NCBI RefSeq assembly: GCF_900100255.1
Contig: NZ_FMTS01000001.1
Span: 1,116,001 to 1,180,000, forward strand
DNA from: Asticcacaulis taihuensis
Lineage (GTDB): Bacteria; Pseudomonadota; Alphaproteobacteria; Caulobacterales; Caulobacteraceae
Direction: 5' to 3'
Length of the DNA stretch: 64,000 nt
Shown piece after piece: positions 53,956-62,443 of the stretch. The position numbers were made by a program, and so were the translations under genes. Position 1 is the first letter of the stretch. Each line of letters begins with the position of its first letter. Below the pieces are notes generated by a model, which did no database searches, had not been told where the DNA came from, and worked only from the letters and a program-made list of their open reading frames with translations.

Positions 53956-55305
53956 ATGCGAATTTTTCCTCCCCAGTTGGTAATCGGCGAAAATGATGGG
54001 TTTCTGCCCCGGTATGACATCTTTGAAAGAAAAAAAATTGGTCAAGGCATTACAAACCTTCTTGATAGCGTTTCAGACCCCTTAGTACTTGCACTAGACG
54101 CCCAATGGGGTTCCGGCAAAACCACGTTTCTTAAAATGCTTGCTGGCCACCTACGACAAGCCGATTTTCCTGTTATCTATTTCGACGCTTTTGAGAATGA
54201 TTATCACGAGGATGCATTTCTTCCGATCGCAGGAGAAATCTTTAGTCTGATAAAATCGAAAACACATTCGAGCGAAGCTCGTTCATTTCAGAAAAAAGCT
54301 GTCAGTGCGGCGAAAATTGTACTTAGAAGCGCGTTGAAGGTAGGCATCAAAGCGGCAACAGCGGGCATTTTAGACGGAAAAGAATTTGAAAATGTGGCCG
54401 AAGATATTGGTGAGGAGTTAAGCACTTTAGAAGATAAATATATCGGAGAAATGATTACCGAACAGGAAGCGAAAAAAGAAACCGTAGAGGAATTCAAAAC
54501 ATCTCTATCTAAAATTTCTGAAATAATAAGAAAATCTTATGGCGATAAAACACAAATAAAGCCACTTATTTTTATAATAGATGAACTAGATAGATGTCGA
54601 CCGGATTTTGCTTTAAGCGTTCTAGAAAGGATGAAGCATTTTTTCCAGGTTGACAATGTTCACTTCATTCTTGGTGTTCATATGGGCGCCCTCCAATCCT
54701 CCGTTAAAGCCGCCTACGGTGCAGATATAGATGCAAAGATTTATTTGCAAAAATTTATCAGCATTAATATCTCACTTGTAGACAATAACGATCATGAACA
54801 CACAAGCACAATTAAAAAGTTCACAACGAATCTGATAGAAAATTTAGAATTAAATAACGAAGAATTTGAATATTTTAGAAAATCAAAATCATATATAGAT
54901 CAAATTGCCGAAGAAAAAAACCTTAGCTTAAGAACAATAGAAAAAATTGTTACCAATATAGCAATATGTATAAATTATACAGGAGGAACAACTTTTAGAC
55001 CATACCCGCTCATAATTGGCCTTTGTATTTTTAAAGCTCTAGATTCTGATCTTTTTGTTCAAGCCAAAACGGGTAAATTAAAATTTTTAACGGTCTCACA
55101 ATATTTCAATTTTCAAAAAGACGCTAATGGCACTTATGAAGACGCGTGGACTGTAAATTGGTGGCGCTATTGTATGGGAGAAGAGATGACCGAAGAGGAG
55201 CTAAGTGACTATAGAAACGTGCGATTTAATTATAATTTTGGTGAACGCGCTACAATTTTAAAAGTGGTTGCCAATAACGTTGTCGACAAAATCGTCAACT
55301 CTTAG
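53956..55305 (+). CDS. KAP-family P-loop NTPase, AT-rich and probably acquired
   Basis: A 449-residue ATPase of the KAP type: Walker A DAQWGSGKTTFLKML at about residue 48, Walker B LIFIIDELDRCRPD at about residue 207, and a KAP-like helical insertion between them. Some KAP NTPases exclude phages (PifA) or are parts of defence systems (the QatA component). No membrane segment is clear. The DNA is strikingly AT-rich against both neighbours (metE and efp), with unusual codons. No partner gene lies beside it, so a function in defence is inference. Confidence 0.8.
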   Translation: MRIFPPQLVIGENDGFLPRYDIFERKKIGQGITNLLDSVSDPLVLALDAQWGSGKTTFLKMLAGHLRQADFPVIYFDAFENDYHEDAFLPIAGEIFSLIKSKTHSSEARSFQKKAVSAAKIVLRSALKVGIKAATAGILDGKEFENVAEDIGEELSTLEDKYIGEMITEQEAKKETVEEFKTSLSKISEIIRKSYGDKTQIKPLIFIIDELDRCRPDFALSVLERMKHFFQVDNVHFILGVHMGALQSSVKAAYGADIDAKIYLQKFISINISLVDNNDHEHTSTIKKFTTNLIENLELNNEEFEYFRKSKSYIDQIAEEKNLSLRTIEKIVTNIAICINYTGGTTFRPYPLIIGLCIFKALDSDLFVQAKTGKLKFLTVSQYFNFQKDANGTYEDAWTVNWWRYCMGEEMTEEELSDYRNVRFNYNFGERATILKVVANNVVDKIVNS

Positions 55306-55377
55306 CCCCCTTGCCTTTGCGCGCCATACCGAGTAGGAACGCCGCCAACTCAAATCCTTCTTTGACAAGTTGTATCC

Positions 55378-55947
55378 ATGCCGAAAATCAACGCCAACCA
55401 GATCAAGCCCGGTCAGGTGCTCGAATATCAGAACGGTCTGTGGACCGTGGTCAAGACCGAACACGTAAAGCCCGGCAAGGGCGGCGCCTTCGCCCAGGTC
55501 GAGCTGAAGAACCTGATCACCGGCACCAAGCTCAATGAACGCCTGCGTTCGGAAGAAACCGTCGAGCGCGTGACGCTCGAACAGCGCGAGCACTCCTATC
55601 TCTATGAAGACGGCGATATGCTCGTTTTCATGGACCAGAACAATTACGAGCAGATCAGCCTCTCAAAGGACTGGGTCGGCGAAGATCAAGTGCAGTATCT
55701 GCACGACGGCATGATCGTCACCATCGAGTTCCACGAAGAACGCGCCATCGGCATGACACTGCCGGACACCGTCGTTCTGGAAGTGATGGAAACCGAGCCG
55801 ACCATCAAGGGTCAGACCGCCTCCTCCTCCTACAAGCCCGCCAAGGCTTCCAATGGTATGCGCGTCATGATCCCGCCGTTCATGGGCGTGGGCGAACGCA
55901 TCGTCGTCTCGACCGAAACCGGCGAATATATGAAGCGCGCTGATTAA
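55378..55947 (+). CDS. efp: Elongation factor P
   Basis: Relieves ribosomes stalled at polyproline stretches. The 189-residue protein has three beta-barrel domains. The tip loop KPGKGGAF has Lys34, the site modified by beta-lysylation in bacteria with EpmA; which modification occurs here cannot be seen. It begins 72 bases after the KAP gene and is followed by a palindromic repeat block. Confidence 0.97.
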   Translation: MPKINANQIKPGQVLEYQNGLWTVVKTEHVKPGKGGAFAQVELKNLITGTKLNERLRSEETVERVTLEQREHSYLYEDGDMLVFMDQNNYEQISLSKDWVGEDQVQYLHDGMIVTIEFHEERAIGMTLPDTVVLEVMETEPTIKGQTASSSYKPAKASNGMRVMIPPFMGVGERIVVSTETGEYMKRAD

Positions 55948-55965
55948 TACGGATTTATGCCCCTT

Positions 55966-56130
55966 GATCCTCCCCTGCGAAGCGGGGGAGGTGGCCAGCG
56001 CGAAGCCCGGAGGGCTGGTGTCGCTGACGGAGGGGGCTTTTTGAATTCGGCGTCATCGCCCCTCCGTCACGGACTTCGCCCAAGAGGGCGAGCGCCGCGC
56101 CACCTCCCCATTTGTGAAATGGGGAGGAGA
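55966..56130. repeat. CCTCCCC/GGGGAGG block between efp and suhB
   Basis: CTCCCCTGCGAAGCGGGGGAG near the left end and CTCCCCATTTGTGAAATGGGGAG near the right end are small hairpins, joined by GGAGGGGGC..GCCCCTCC pieces and a CTGGTGTCG..GACGGAGG centre. It has the same composition as the blocks at 28610, 29862 and 44502. Confidence 0.7.
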
Positions 56131-56165
56131 TTAAATTGTAAATCCTCGTTTAAAAGGCCCGCCCC

Positions 56166-56969
56166 ATGGTGACCGTACTACAATCTTCTCTCATCCAGGT
56201 TATGGTCGGCGCCGTGCGCAAGGCCTGCAAAGGCGTGGCCCGCGATTTCGGCGAAATCACCGAATTGCAGGTCTCGAAAAAGGGCCCCGGTGATTTCGTT
56301 ACCGCCGCCGACAAGCGCGTCGAGGCCGCCCTCAAGGAAGAACTTCTGCGCGTCCGCCCCGGTTACGGTTTCCTGGGTGAAGAATCCGGCGAGGTTATCG
56401 GCACCGACAAGACCCACCGCTGGATCGTCGACCCCATCGACGGCACCACCAACTTCATGCACGGCATCCCGCACTTCGCCTGCACCATCGCCTTGGAGCG
56501 TGAAAACGAAATCGTCGCCGGCGTCACCTTCAATCCGGTGACCAACGATCTCTACTGGGCCGAAAAGGGCAAGGGCGCCTATCATAACGACCGCCGTCTG
56601 CGTGTTTCCGGCCGCAAGACCCTCGATGATGCCCTGATCGGCACCGGCCTGCCCTTCATCGGCAAGGCGGGCCACGCCCAGGCGCTCAAGGAACTGCACC
56701 AGATCATGCAGCGTACGGTCGGCATCCGCCGCAACGGAGCTGCCTCGCTCGACCTGGCCTGGGTGGCGGCGGGTCAGCTTGACGCCTTCTGGGAACGCGG
56801 CCTGAAGCCCTGGGACATGGCGGCCGGCCTGCTGTTCATCCATGAAGCCGGCGGCAAGTTCGGCTCGATCGACAATGACGAGCGCAGTCCGCTTCTCACC
56901 GGCGACCTGATCTGCGGCAATCTGGAACTCTATCCGCTGCTGCTTGAAAAGCTGCACCTGGCCAAATAG
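56166..56969 (+). CDS. suhB: Inositol monophosphatase family protein SuhB
   Basis: A Mg-dependent phosphatase of 267 residues. Motifs are EESGEVIG, VDPIDGTTNFMHGIPHF and LKPWDMAAGLLFIHEAGG. DGTTNFMHG identifies the SuhB/inositol-phosphatase branch, which in E. coli also takes part in transcription antitermination of ribosomal RNA. A CPE-like block lies between efp and it. Confidence 0.92.
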   Translation: MVTVLQSSLIQVMVGAVRKACKGVARDFGEITELQVSKKGPGDFVTAADKRVEAALKEELLRVRPGYGFLGEESGEVIGTDKTHRWIVDPIDGTTNFMHGIPHFACTIALERENEIVAGVTFNPVTNDLYWAEKGKGAYHNDRRLRVSGRKTLDDALIGTGLPFIGKAGHAQALKELHQIMQRTVGIRRNGAASLDLAWVAAGQLDAFWERGLKPWDMAAGLLFIHEAGGKFGSIDNDERSPLLTGDLICGNLELYPLLLEKLHLAK

Positions 56970-57046
56970 CCCATTGATATTACAAATGAAATGACTTGAC
57001 GGCGGATGATTTCCGAAGGTTACTCCCTGAAAACAGAGAGGATACC

Positions 57047-58006
57047 ATGGGAATCACCCGCCGTTTTGCTTTGGCCGCCGGTGCGGCCGCCTTCGCCCTG
57101 CCCGCCTTTGCCCTCCCCACCCTGGCACATGCCGAAGACACGCCGATTGCCCGCTCACATGGTGGGGCTATTCTCGGCGAAGGCCCGCTGTGGTCCGCCG
57201 CCGATAATACCGTCTACTGGGTCGATATCCGCGGCAAAAAGCTGAACGCTCTGCGCCTGGCCGATAACAGCGCGCAAAGCTGGGACATGCCCGACCTGAT
57301 CGACTGGATCGTTCTGCGTAAATCAGGCGGCTTCCTGGTCGCCATCCTGCGCACGGTCCATGCCCTGACGCTCGATCCCTTCACCCTGACGCCGCTGTTC
57401 ACTATCGAGGCGGACAAGGCCGACAATCGCCTGAACGACGCCAAGGTGGATGCCAAAGGCCGCCTGTGGACCGGCACCATGCACATGCCGTTCAAGGAAA
57501 AGACCGCCGCCTTCTATCGCATCGATCCCGATCTAAGCGTCCATGAGGTCGATGCGCCCTATCTCTGCACCAATGGCCCGGCCTTCTCGAAGGACGGCCG
57601 GACGCTTTACCACAACGAAACCAGCGAAAGCTTCGTCTATGCCTTCGATATATTGGCTGACGGGTCACTTTCCAACCGGCGCGTTTTCACAAAATTCGCC
57701 GAAGGCGTCGGTTTGCCGGACGGCATCACAACTGACGCCGATGACGGCGTCTGGGTGGCGCACTACGGCGGCAGCCGCATCAGCCGCTATAAGCCTGACG
57801 GCCAGCTCGATTTCGACATCATGATCCCGGCGAAACAGGTGACCAGCCTGACCTTCGCCGGCGCGGATCTCGACCGCCTGTTCGTCACCTCCGCCGCCCA
57901 GCCCCCGGTCGATGCCGATGATCCGCACGCCGGCACCCTGTGGGAAATTCCGAAAGCGCTGCTGCGCGGCCATAAGGGGCTGCCGACCAATGCTTTCGCC
58001 GGCTAA
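57047..58006 (+). CDS. Exported SMP-30/gluconolactonase-like protein
   Basis: A 319-residue six-bladed beta-propeller of the SMP-30/lactonase family with an N-terminal signal (TRRFALAAGAAAFALPAFA, possibly Tat-type because of the twin Arg). The metal site may include Glu in GEGPLWS, Asn in RLNDAKVD and Asn/Asp in PDGITTDADDGVWV. It may hydrolyse a sugar lactone. The start ATG 57047 has the ribosome site GAGAGGAT. Its end overlaps the convergent LysR gene. Confidence 0.85.
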   Translation: MGITRRFALAAGAAAFALPAFALPTLAHAEDTPIARSHGGAILGEGPLWSAADNTVYWVDIRGKKLNALRLADNSAQSWDMPDLIDWIVLRKSGGFLVAILRTVHALTLDPFTLTPLFTIEADKADNRLNDAKVDAKGRLWTGTMHMPFKEKTAAFYRIDPDLSVHEVDAPYLCTNGPAFSKDGRTLYHNETSESFVYAFDILADGSLSNRRVFTKFAEGVGLPDGITTDADDGVWVAHYGGSRISRYKPDGQLDFDIMIPAKQVTSLTFAGADLDRLFVTSAAQPPVDADDPHAGTLWEIPKALLRGHKGLPTNAFAG

Positions 58007-58836
58007 TCCCCTAAGCGCTCGGTGACAAGCTGTACCAAAGCCCGAAGCCGCGCCAGTTTCCCCAGGTCGCGGTGATAACCAAAATACAGGTTTCGCGGTG
58101 GCGGCACCTCGCCCAGGTCAACCGGTTCCAGCCCGCCGATCTGCGCCGCGAGGCGGCAAGGCAGGACCGCAAGTCCGGCACCCATTCGGCACATGTGCGC
58201 CTGGGCCTCGCGGTTGTTGCTGCGGAATACGACTGGCGCATTCGGCCGCTTCGCCTTTAGCCAGCCGACATCCGGCAGGTGATCCAGGGCCGTATCCATC
58301 AGGATCAGCCCCATATCCCAGTGATCGCTGCCCGCTTTTTTGTAGACGCCATAGGTCTGGACCAGCAGGCGGCGCTGCCTGATATCGGGTTCATCAAAAG
58401 CGCCGATACGGAAAACCAGGTCGGCTTCGCGCCGCGACAGGCTGTAAAGCCGCGTATCGGTTACCAGTTCGATCGTCACGTCAGGATGCTGGCGGCTGAA
58501 TTCGGCCAGAACCGGCGTCAGCACATAGGTGCCAAACCATTCCGAAGCCGACAAACGCAGAAAGCCGCTCAGGCGATCCGGCTGGCCGTTGACCTGGCGC
58601 GCGATGCCCAGCACCTCCTCCTCCATCCGCTCGGCATGAACCAGCACGGCCTGGCCTTCATCGGTCAGCACAAATCCGCCGGATGTGCGCTGGAAGAGGC
58701 TCTGCCCCAAAGCCCCTTCCAGCGCCCGCAAACGGCGCCCCAGGGTCGGCTGGGTTTGGCCGATTTGCCGCGCGGCCGCGCCAAGCGTGCCGGCGCGCGC
58801 AATCGCCAGAAAGATTTTCAGGTCGCTCCAGTCCAT
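58003..58836 (-). CDS. LysR-family transcriptional regulator
   Basis: A 277-residue regulator: winged HTH at residues 1-60 (SDLKIFLAIARAGTLGAAAR then QIGQTQPTLGRRLRALE), followed by a substrate-binding domain. It diverges from the oxidoreductase at 58936, the classic LysR layout, so that gene is its likely target. The region between them holds ATGCAT repeats. Confidence 0.9.
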   Translation of the reverse strand: MDWSDLKIFLAIARAGTLGAAARQIGQTQPTLGRRLRALEGALGQSLFQRTSGGFVLTDEGQAVLVHAERMEEEVLGIARQVNGQPDRLSGFLRLSASEWFGTYVLTPVLAEFSRQHPDVTIELVTDTRLYSLSRREADLVFRIGAFDEPDIRQRRLLVQTYGVYKKAGSDHWDMGLILMDTALDHLPDVGWLKAKRPNAPVVFRSNNREAQAHMCRMGAGLAVLPCRLAAQIGGLEPVDLGEVPPPRNLYFGYHRDLGKLARLRALVQLVTERLGD

Positions 58837-58852
58837 GAGGCCTCAAATATTT

Positions 58853-58871
58853 ATGCATGGTAAATATGCAT
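58853..58871. promoter_or_regulatory. Candidate LysR operator
   Basis: ATGCATGGTAAATATGCAT contains two ATGCAT palindromes seven bases apart; a third relative, TTTGCATG, follows at 58894. The gap between the divergent genes makes a LysR operator likely. Confidence 0.45.
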
Positions 58872-58935
58872 CGATAATGATTTTAAATCAAATTTGCATG
58901 AATTAAGATGCCGGCAATCACGAAAGGATACTGTC

Positions 58936-59907
58936 ATGCGCGCTGCCCTCCTCACCGCCGCCCAGGCTGATTTCACCCTTGCCGATCTGCCCATGCCCGA
59001 ACCGAAAGCCGGAGAGGTGCGCGTGCGCATCATCGCCAGCGGCGTCAATCCGCTCGATACCAAGATACGCGCCGGCGTGGCGGCCCACGCGCGACAACCC
59101 CTGCCCGCCGTGCTCGGCATGGATCTGGCCGGCGTGGTGGAAACCGTCGGCGAAGGCGTTACCGCTTTCAAACCCGGTGATGAGGTTTACGGCATGGCCA
59201 CGGGCATTGGCGGCCTTCAGGGCTCCCAGGCGGAATATGCCGCCGTCGATGCGGATTTCCTAGCATTAAAGCCTGCCGCCCTTGATTTTCGTCAGGCCGC
59301 TGCACTGCCTCTGGTGGTCATTACGGCCTGGGAAGGGCTGGTGGATCACGCCCGCCTCCAGCCCGGCCAGACGGTTCTGGTTCTGGGCGGTGCCGGGGGT
59401 GTCGGCCATGTGACGGTGCAAATCGCCCTGGCATTAGGCGCCAAGGTCTTTGCCACGGCCTCCCGAAAGGACTTCGATTACCTGGCCTCGATCGGCGCCA
59501 CGCCGATTGACCGCGATATGCCGGTCGCTGACCTGGTGGCGCAACATACGGGCGGCGAAGGCTTCGATATCGTCTATGATACCGTCGGCGGCCCGGCCAT
59601 CGATATGGCCTTCGAAGCCGTCAAGGTGCGCGGCCACGTCACCAGCGCCCTGGGGCGCGAGGCGCATAATCTGGCGCCGCTTTCCCTGCGGGCCGCCACC
59701 TATTCGGCGGTCTTCACCCTGCTGCCCCTGCTTACAGGCAAGGGCCGCAAACATCATGGCGATATCCTGCGCGACATCGCCCGGCTCGCCGATGCCGGAC
59801 AGATCGTCCCGCGCCTCGATCCGCGCCGTTTTGGACTGGAAGACGTTACCGCCGCCCATGCTGCCGTCATAGGCAAACCGGCCGGCAAGGTCATCATCAA
59901 TATATAG
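58936..59907 (+). CDS. NADP-dependent MDR oxidoreductase (quinone oxidoreductase type)
   Basis: A 323-residue medium-chain dehydrogenase without zinc ligands, with LGGAGGVGHVTVQIALALGA as the nucleotide-binding site. It is related to quinone reductases and zinc-less alkenal reductases. ATG 58936 has the ribosome site GAAAGGAT; the in-frame ATG 42 bases upstream is less likely. It diverges from the LysR regulator. Confidence 0.87.
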   Translation: MRAALLTAAQADFTLADLPMPEPKAGEVRVRIIASGVNPLDTKIRAGVAAHARQPLPAVLGMDLAGVVETVGEGVTAFKPGDEVYGMATGIGGLQGSQAEYAAVDADFLALKPAALDFRQAAALPLVVITAWEGLVDHARLQPGQTVLVLGGAGGVGHVTVQIALALGAKVFATASRKDFDYLASIGATPIDRDMPVADLVAQHTGGEGFDIVYDTVGGPAIDMAFEAVKVRGHVTSALGREAHNLAPLSLRAATYSAVFTLLPLLTGKGRKHHGDILRDIARLADAGQIVPRLDPRRFGLEDVTAAHAAVIGKPAGKVIINI

Positions 59908-59935
59908 ATGCTGCGCTTGCCGGCAGGGGGCGAAA

Positions 59936-60370
59936 CTAGGCGAGCACCAGGCTATCCGCCAGATAGCCCAGGATCGCCGTCCAGCCCTTGATATGGCCGT
60001 CGCACGCCTCTTCGCTGCGGAATTTCACCTGCTTCAGGGTAATTTCGGTCTGGTCTGGCGCCGACTCGGCGAAATCGATTGTCACCACGCTGTCATCCAG
60101 CGAATGCGGTGACTCCCAAGTGAAGGACAGCCGCGAATGAGGCGAGACTTCCAGATAGGTGCCGGAATGCGGGATTTCGCGCTCCGGCGTCACCATCACG
60201 ATTCTGAAGCGTCCACCCTTGACCGGATCGGTCGTGACATGGGCGGCTTCCACGCCATCAGCGGCCGTGCGCATGAATTTCGCCAGGGTCTCGGGCGACA
60301 GCCAGGCATTGAATACGGTCTCGCGCGGGGCGGCAATGGTACGGTTTACGGTCAATTCAAGCTCACTCAT
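59936..60370 (-). CDS. SRPBCC/AHSA1-type ligand-binding protein
   Basis: A 144-residue protein of the AHSA1 (START-like) family, starting SELELTVNRTIAAPRETVFN, with FTWESPHSLDDSVVTIDF in the middle. The cavity usually binds small hydrophobic ligands. It overlaps the end of the ArsR regulator gene by eight bases. The ArsR-AHSA1 pair is a common bacterial arrangement whose ligand is unknown. Confidence 0.87.
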   Translation of the reverse strand: MSELELTVNRTIAAPRETVFNAWLSPETLAKFMRTAADGVEAAHVTTDPVKGGRFRIVMVTPEREIPHSGTYLEVSPHSRLSFTWESPHSLDDSVVTIDFAESAPDQTEITLKQVKFRSEEACDGHIKGWTAILGYLADSLVLA

Positions 60371-60698
60371 CAGGCTTCTCCTTAGGTAAGAGTATGTTTT
60401 CCAGCGCAGCCAGGCGCAGGTCCCAGATCGACTTCAGTTGCCCGAACCAGCCCTCAGTCAGCCGCAAAGGTTCGAGCGCCGCGGTGAGGAAATGCTCGCG
60501 GCCCAAGGTCTGGCGAGTGACAAGCCCGGCCTCCTCCAGCACCTTGATATGTTTGGAGACGGCATTGAGAGACATGTCGAAATGCGCGGCGAGGGCGGTC
60601 ACTCTCATCGCCCCTTCCTGAACAAGAAGCGTGAGGATGTGCCGTCGCGTTGTATCGCCAACGGCCTTCAGTATGCGTGACAGATCATCGTCGTTCAT
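60363..60698 (-). CDS. ArsR-family transcriptional regulator
   Basis: A 111-residue winged-helix regulator with the HTH segment ALAAHFDMSLNAVSKHIKVLEEAGLV. No cysteine metal site is visible, so it is likely to sense something else than metal ions. It forms an operon with the AHSA1 gene and has two matching 20-base direct repeats in its promoter region. Confidence 0.9.
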   Translation of the reverse strand: MNDDDLSRILKAVGDTTRRHILTLLVQEGAMRVTALAAHFDMSLNAVSKHIKVLEEAGLVTRQTLGREHFLTAALEPLRLTEGWFGQLKSIWDLRLAALENILLPKEKPDE

Positions 60699-60700
60699 TT

Positions 60701-60758
60701 ATTCACCCATTTAGTTGAATATATGAGCGCAATAAATTAGTCAACCATTTGGATGAAT
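60701..60758. promoter_or_regulatory. Two direct 20-base repeats before the ArsR gene
   Basis: ATTCACCCATTTAGTTGAAT (60701-60720) and AGTCAACCATTTGGATGAAT (60739-60758) match at 16 of 20 positions and are separated by 18 bases. Each is itself close to an inverted repeat (TTCA..TGAA). They start two bases before the ArsR gene start and make good autoregulatory operators. Confidence 0.6.
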
Positions 60759-60776
60759 AATTTCAGTCGAATGGAT

Positions 60777-61382
60777 TTAACGCGGAATCAGGCCGGCAAA
60801 CGAGGCTCGGATGAGTTGCTCGACCTCATGGTCATTGACCAGGCCATGCCCGGTCAGGAGCCGCATGATCAGCGGCCCATAGATGATATCCAGCGCCAGT
60901 TCGACGCCATAGCGGCCGTCGATATCACCGCGCGCCACGCCGCGTTCATGAATGATATGCAGGCCGGCACGGCGCCGACTGAGGAACCGCTCCCGGTAAA
61001 GCGCCAGCAGGTCCGGCGAGTTCAGACACTCCCCCCAAAGCTGCATGATGCACGGGCCGATCTTCGGATCGGTATAGAAACGTGAAATACCCTGGGCATT
61101 CAGGACGAAATCTTCGACCGCCGAACCGGTATCCGGGACCATTGCCTGCACCTTGCCGCGGCTCAGCAAGGCATCCAGCCCCAGGTGGAGCTTGCTCGGC
61201 CACCATTTATAGAGGGTGGCCTTACTGACGCCGGCGCGCGCCGCGATGGCGTCCATGGTCATATCCTTGAGCCCCACCTCTATCAGCAGGTCGATCGTGG
61301 CCTGAAGCACCGCCGCCTCCACCGCCTGGCTGCGCGGACGGCCAGGCTTGCGTTTCGGTTCATTCGCCACGGGTATCGTCAC
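60777..61382 (-). CDS. TetR-family transcriptional regulator
   Basis: A 201-residue regulator with the TetR HTH at residues 20-65 (TMDAIAARAGVSKATLYKWW) and a C-terminal ligand domain. It overlaps the stop of the SDR gene by four bases, so it is downstream of that gene in one operon. The SDR is probably its own regulated enzyme. Confidence 0.88.
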   Translation of the reverse strand: MTIPVANEPKRKPGRPRSQAVEAAVLQATIDLLIEVGLKDMTMDAIAARAGVSKATLYKWWPSKLHLGLDALLSRGKVQAMVPDTGSAVEDFVLNAQGISRFYTDPKIGPCIMQLWGECLNSPDLLALYRERFLSRRRAGLHIIHERGVARGDIDGRYGVELALDIIYGPLIMRLLTGHGLVNDHEVEQLIRASFAGLIPR

Positions 61383-62284
61383 AGAACATGGTCCATTGCC
61401 AGAGAGACATCGTGCCAGGCCATATGTTCCTGGCGCAGGCTTTCAAGCTTTTTCAACGCCTTGTAATAGCCCTTGTGGCCCAGGACCAGACGCAGGGGCG
61501 GTTTTTCCGCCGTCAGTGCCTCGATCACCGAACTGACGCCGGCCAGCGGATACCAGGCGGGATTGCCGAGCGGTACGCCCTGGCGCCGGCGCGTCCGGCC
61601 GGAAGTGTCGTAATAGTCGTCGATCACCCGCTGGCCCACGATCAGCGAATCGATCATGAAATCCGACCGGAAGGGCACTGGCTCCAGCAAGGTGACGCCA
61701 ATACCAAGCGGCCCGACCTCCTCGGCCAGCACCTCAGAAAGCCCATCGATGGCCGACTTGGTGGCCGCGTAAACGCCCCAGCCCGGCCCCTCGCCCGTGG
61801 TGGCAAAGGTCGACATATTGACGATCTGGCCTGATCTCTGCCGGCGCATTTGCGGCAGGACGGCGCGCGTCATGCGCACCACGCCCAGCAGATTGCCTTC
61901 GACCGCCTGAAGCACTTCCGCATCGGAAACCTCTTCAATGGCGCCCAGAACCCCCATGCTGGCATTATTGATCAACAGATCGATACGGCCGAAATGCGCC
62001 ACGGCCTGATCCACGGCATACTGCACTTGGCCGGCATCGGCGAGATCGAGCGACAGGGCCAGCAGTCCGGCATCGCCATCGGGGAACGCCTCCATCACCT
62101 TGTCGATATTGGGCGCAGTAACTACCACCTGATCACCGCGCGCCAGAACCTGTCGCACCAGTTCGAGCCCAAAACCACGCGTCAGGTTAGAAATGAACCA
62201 GACCCTGGGCCTTGGCGCAGGCATAGCTTCAGCCGGCACGGAGGCCGCACTCGCAAAAGATGACATTCGTTTCAGACCTTCCAT
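61379..62284 (-). CDS. Short-chain dehydrogenase/reductase in the TetR operon
   Basis: A 301-residue SDR: nucleotide site FISNLTRGFGLELVRQVL (a variant of TGxxxGxG), NNASMGVLG, the catalytic YAATKSAIDG, and INMSTFATT. The TGxxxGxG motif starts SNLTRGFG, so it is changed from the usual form. A 24-residue N-terminal extension precedes the fold. It is the first gene of a two-gene operon with a TetR regulator; the substrate is unknown. Confidence 0.83.
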   Translation of the reverse strand: MEGLKRMSSFASAASVPAEAMPAPRPRVWFISNLTRGFGLELVRQVLARGDQVVVTAPNIDKVMEAFPDGDAGLLALSLDLADAGQVQYAVDQAVAHFGRIDLLINNASMGVLGAIEEVSDAEVLQAVEGNLLGVVRMTRAVLPQMRRQRSGQIVNMSTFATTGEGPGWGVYAATKSAIDGLSEVLAEEVGPLGIGVTLLEPVPFRSDFMIDSLIVGQRVIDDYYDTSGRTRRRQGVPLGNPAWYPLAGVSSVIEALTAEKPPLRLVLGHKGYYKALKKLESLRQEHMAWHDVSLAMDHVL

Positions 62285-62343
62285 CTGACGGGCTCAGGCC
62301 CGATGCCTCAAGCACGGCGGGGTCTGAATGATAGACAATATAT

Positions 62344-62361
62344 ATACTATACGTTCAGTAT
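62344..62361. promoter_or_regulatory. Candidate operator of the SDR-TetR operon
   Basis: ATACT and AGTAT are exact complements eight bases apart, within an AT-rich stretch (TATATACTATAC) 60 bases upstream of the SDR gene. A TetR site is plausible. Confidence 0.45.
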
Positions 62362-62443
62362 TATCAATTGGTATCGCTATCACGTTTTTATTCACAGGCG
62401 GAAGCACGCCGTGATAGCAAGTTAAATGATTGAAATGGTTAGC

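Noticed and set aside
53830-55378. Attachment sites or an integrase around the KAP gene
   Set aside because: No direct repeats of useful length and no recombinase gene were seen on either side.
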